DNA of 9,312 nt from Candidatus Thorarchaeota archaeon (lineage in GTDB: Archaea > Asgardarchaeota > Thorarchaeia > Thorarchaeales > Thorarchaeaceae): NCBI GenBank assembly GCA_016839345.1, contig JAEOUL010000123.1, positions 1 through 9,312 on the forward strand, given 5' to 3'. Positions 7,152 through 9,312 of the stretch are shown in pieces. The notes beneath the pieces were generated by a model. It did no database searches, had not been told where the DNA came from, and worked only from the letters and a program-made list of their open reading frames with translations. Both the position numbers and the translations under genes were made by a program. Within the stretch, counting starts at the first letter, position 1, and every line of letters starts with the position of its first letter.

Positions 7152-8102
7152 ATGATTCACCAGTATTCTGGAAAACTCAGTTCAGAGGAATGCAAGATTC
7201 TTGCCAGCCTCAATGCATCAGTAAGACAGGGTACACCCCTTGAATCCACTAAGACAGTGGATGAAGTAGCACAAAGTATTGAAGACCTTTCGTCAAATGA
7301 TGCCTTTCAGATAATAGCTGCATCTGATGAGAAGGGTAAGATCATTGGGTGGATATACTACTATACTGCCTTTCGACTTATGACCTTCATTAGTGGATTC
7401 TATCCGGTTGTAGATAAACAGAGAGAAGAGATAGCTTTGGCATTAATTGAAGCATCAAAAAAGGAAACAATTTAGCGAGGGGACACAAGACTGGAGATTG
7501 AATTAGTATTCCCTACAGAGGAACACAGATCATACTCACAGAAGATTATAGAATGGTACAGAAAATGCGGTTTCGAGTTGGCCGCAGAAGAAGTGCACAT
7601 GAGGTCTAATCTGAGCACAATTGAACTCCCTAGAATCGATCAACCAGAGGAGTATTTGGTTAGGATGTTCTCTGAGTTTTCCTACGATATGCTAGAGGAC
7701 ACAGGATTTCGAACATTGAAGAATAGCAAAGAGGGTCTGTTCCTGTCAATGAGTCATGATGAACAGAAAGTTACCTTAGAGTATTTCTTTGACAAGTCCA
7801 AACCATTCATTGAAGACGCATCTCTGATTCTTGAAAGAGAGGGTGAAATAGTTGGATTCATCATAACACGATAGAATGATGATGGTGAACCTGAAATTGG
7901 ACCTGTCGGACTTGTTCCTGAAGCAAGAGGTAGAGGACTTGGGAGTTATCTACTTGTTCGTTCACTGCAGAGTTTGAGAAACTCAGGTTCAGCTACAGCA
8001 GCTCTTGATACAACTGTAACAAATCATCCAGCTCAGGGACTCTACAGGAAATATGGATTTGAAGATGTTCACTATAAGCAGTTCTACTACTGGTCACCCT
8101 AG
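7152..8102 (+). pseudogene. Tandem-GNAT acetyltransferase interrupted by two in-frame TAG codons
   Basis: One reading frame runs from ATG 7152 (or TTG 7149) to TAG 8100-8102. It is broken only by TAG at 7473-7475 (codon 108) and TAG at 7872-7874 (codon 241), with no frameshift, TAA or TGA. Read through, it gives a 316-residue double GNAT. Domain 1 (about 1-155) has FISGFYPVVD, then the first TAG, then RLEIELVF and IIEWYRKCGFE, but no RxxGxG loop. Domain 2 (about 160-316) has REGEIVGFIITR, the second TAG, then GPVGLVPEARGRGLG with an intact acetyl-CoA loop and GLYRKYGFEDV. Each TAG splits a domain, and the last piece has no ATG, GTG or TTG before its CoA loop, so the pieces cannot be separate working genes. 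This is either a recent pseudogene or an amber-readthrough gene. It lies between two kinase genes in apparent operon order. Confidence 0.75.
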
Positions 8103-8106
8103 GAGG
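8101..8106 (+). promoter_or_regulatory. Strong ribosome binding site of the second kinase
   Basis: A perfect AGGAGG overlaps the final TAG of the tandem-GNAT frame and lies ten bases before ATG 8117. The second kinase can therefore be translated independently of whether the gene before it is read through. Confidence 0.7.
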
Positions 8107-8116
8107 ATTTCTAGAT

Positions 8117-9109
8117 ATGACGGAAAGCTGGTTACATACTGCACTTAGTGTAACATCAAGTTTCTATGGATTTCAAATAGACAAACTCGTAGAACTCGGG
8201 GGAGGGTTCGAGAACAAGATGTTCGGATTTGACGTTCCCGAAAACAGACTAGTTGTTCGGGTCACTCCTCCCGGTCATAAGACCTCAGCTGAAGTGAAAG
8301 CTGAGATAGACTGGTTAACATACTTGTATGAGAATGACGCACCAGTCATTCGAGCAATTCCATCTAAGAATGAATACATTGTTGAAACAGTTAGTACAGA
8401 TGCAGGAGAGATTTCCGTGGTATGCTTTGAATGGGCAACGGGCAATCTCGTTACAAAGGAAGACTTCTCCTCAGATCTTTTTCAGACATGGGGGGAAGTA
8501 GTAGGAAAGTTGCATAGAATAACCAAGGACTACAGACCACAAGCAAAGGAACGAATTCAGTGGTTTGATGACGAATACTTGGACCGCGGTCTAATTCCAT
8601 CGGACCAATACAAGGTTCTCAATCGGTTCGACGCACTCATTAAATACTTCAAGAATAAACCCATATCGCGATCCAATTTTGGACTGATTCATCAGGATGT
8701 GCACCAAGACAATCTATTCCTTGATGGCAAGAAACTTACAGTCCTTGACTTTGATGATAGTGTATACGGTTTCTTTGTATTTGACATAGCAAATGCACTA
8801 GGATTTTCCATTTGGGAGAAACCAGAGAGCATGACAAATCGTGAGTTCGCAGATTTCTATTTGAAGCACTTTTTGAGTGGGTATGAAAGAGAGAATCAAC
8901 TTGAAGAATCATGGGTTGAAGATCTGCAAAAAGCACTGAAGTTGTTCGAGTTCATTCACTACAATGCCTTTAACATGGACTATGACCTCGCAGGGAAAGG
9001 TTCCTTTGACATGCTTAACGAGGGGACAAAACAGATACTGAAGAGATTCCGAAAAAACATTGAGGAGAACCTTCCATTCATAGAGAATACATTCAATCCC
9101 TATAGATAG
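8117..9109 (+). CDS. APH-like phosphotransferase (kinase), second copy type
   Basis: This is a complete 330-residue kinase of the aminoglycoside phosphotransferase fold. Motifs in order: glycine loop LGGGFENKMFGF (27-38), ATP-site strand LVVRV (45-49) with arginine in the usual lysine position, ICVCFEW-like hinge (VVCFEWATGN, 101-110), WGEVVGKLHRIT (125-136), catalytic loop GLIHQDVHQDN (189-199) with the canonical HxDxxxxN spacing (D194, N199), and DFDD (211-214) followed by YGFFVFDIANAL. It shares fold and motifs with the kinase at 6126-7148, but the two are clearly diverged and unlikely to be a recent duplication. The substrate is unknown; homoserine-kinase-like, choline-like and drug-directed roles are all possible. 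It ends with TAG, 36 bases from the convergent permease gene. Confidence 0.9.
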   Translation: MTESWLHTALSVTSSFYGFQIDKLVELGGGFENKMFGFDVPENRLVVRVTPPGHKTSAEVKAEIDWLTYLYENDAPVIRAIPSKNEYIVETVSTDAGEISVVCFEWATGNLVTKEDFSSDLFQTWGEVVGKLHRITKDYRPQAKERIQWFDDEYLDRGLIPSDQYKVLNRFDALIKYFKNKPISRSNFGLIHQDVHQDNLFLDGKKLTVLDFDDSVYGFFVFDIANALGFSIWEKPESMTNREFADFYLKHFLSGYERENQLEESWVEDLQKALKLFEFIHYNAFNMDYDLAGKGSFDMLNEGTKQILKRFRKNIEENLPFIENTFNPYR

Positions 9110-9124
9110 GGGATTTCGTTTTCT
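9110..9124 (+). terminator. Possible T-rich termination region
   Basis: GGGGATTTCGTTTTCT directly after the kinase stop is T-rich, as archaeal termination sites often are. No hairpin is visible. It fits the short gap between convergent genes, but the signal is weak. Confidence 0.2.
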
Positions 9125-9145
9125 AAGATTATGCAAGTGTTGAAT

Positions 9146-9312
9146 TCAAGGTGCAATGAGAAGGAAAAGGAGATACACAAGAGCCTGGACAATGGTAAGT
9201 GGAAAACCTATTTTCGCGAATTCCAAGAATTCAATAGTTTCACCCTGTTTTTCTGCATTCTGAATGATGATAATATTACTAGCTGCACCTAACACAAGCA
9301 TGTTTCCAGCAA
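9146..9312 (-). CDS. C-terminal end of an ArsB/SLC13-type permease, 5' truncated
   Basis: Only the last 54 residues are inside the window (in frame from base 9310; stop TGA at 9146-9148). They read AGNMLVLGAASNIIII, then AEKQGETIEFLEFAKIG, then a hydrophobic helix from FPLTIVQALVYLLFLLIAP to the end. The GN(x)LGAASN motif, the short AEK-G loop and the FxEFxKxG segment before the last membrane helix are the usual C-terminus of ion-transporter-superfamily permeases (ArsB, NhaD, CitM, SLC13). The protein would sit in the cell membrane with most of its helices encoded beyond 9312. Which anion or cation it carries cannot be told. The gene converges on the second kinase. Confidence 0.78.
   Translation of the reverse strand, partial: AGNMLVLGAASNIIIIQNAEKQGETIEFLEFAKIGFPLTIVQALVYLLFLLIAP

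Noticed and set aside
7578..7874. A separate small gene starting at TTG 7578
   Set aside because: The start has no ribosome site, falls inside a GNAT domain, and the product would lack the CoA loop. It is the middle part of the tandem GNAT frame.
9107..9291. Read-through extension of the second kinase past TAG, about 60 codons
   Set aside because: This open stretch is the antisense shadow of the permease C-terminus on the minus strand, which has clear family similarity.

Overview
The window reads as archaeal chromosome with about 43-45% GC, most likely from an Asgard archaeon. The clade is an inference. It rests on a Ras/Rab-like small GTPase encoded next to a longin-like multidomain protein, on a zinc-ribbon/proline-rich/coiled-coil protein beside them, and on otherwise ordinary prokaryotic metabolic genes with Shine-Dalgarno (SD) sites of the GGTGA and AGGAGG type.

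Layout, left to right. Bases 2-1255 (+) hold the 3' part of an AbgB-like M20 peptidase/amidohydrolase cut by the window edge. An inositol-monophosphatase-fold phosphatase, most like the HisN group, follows at 1335-2111 (+). It converges on a minus-strand pair: a 527-residue longin/winged-helix protein (4298 to 2715) and then a small GTPase (2641 to 2126). Divergent from that pair is the zinc-ribbon/proline-rich/coiled-coil gene (4449-5522, +). It meets a GNAT acetyltransferase (6001 to 5519, -) tail to tail, and the two genes share the stop sequence CTAG. A divergent region with an imperfect palindrome then leads into a tight plus-strand cluster: APH-type kinase (6126-7148), tandem GNAT (7152-8102) and a second APH-type kinase (8117-9109). 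The right edge holds the C-terminal 54 residues of an ion-transporter-superfamily permease on the minus strand (9146-9312).

Two themes stand out. The longin protein, the GTPase and possibly the zinc-ribbon protein look like a small signalling or membrane-trafficking module. In eukaryotes and in bacterial MglA/MglB systems, longin or roadblock proteins regulate Ras-like GTPases. The kinase-GNAT-kinase cluster looks like small-molecule modification of unknown substrate.

The strangest feature is the tandem GNAT gene. One frame is open from 7152 to 8102 except for two in-frame TAG codons, with no frameshift and no TAA or TGA, and each TAG falls inside a GNAT domain. It is either a young pseudogene or a gene that needs amber readthrough. 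Because TAG ends six of the ten genes here, wholesale reassignment of TAG is unlikely.
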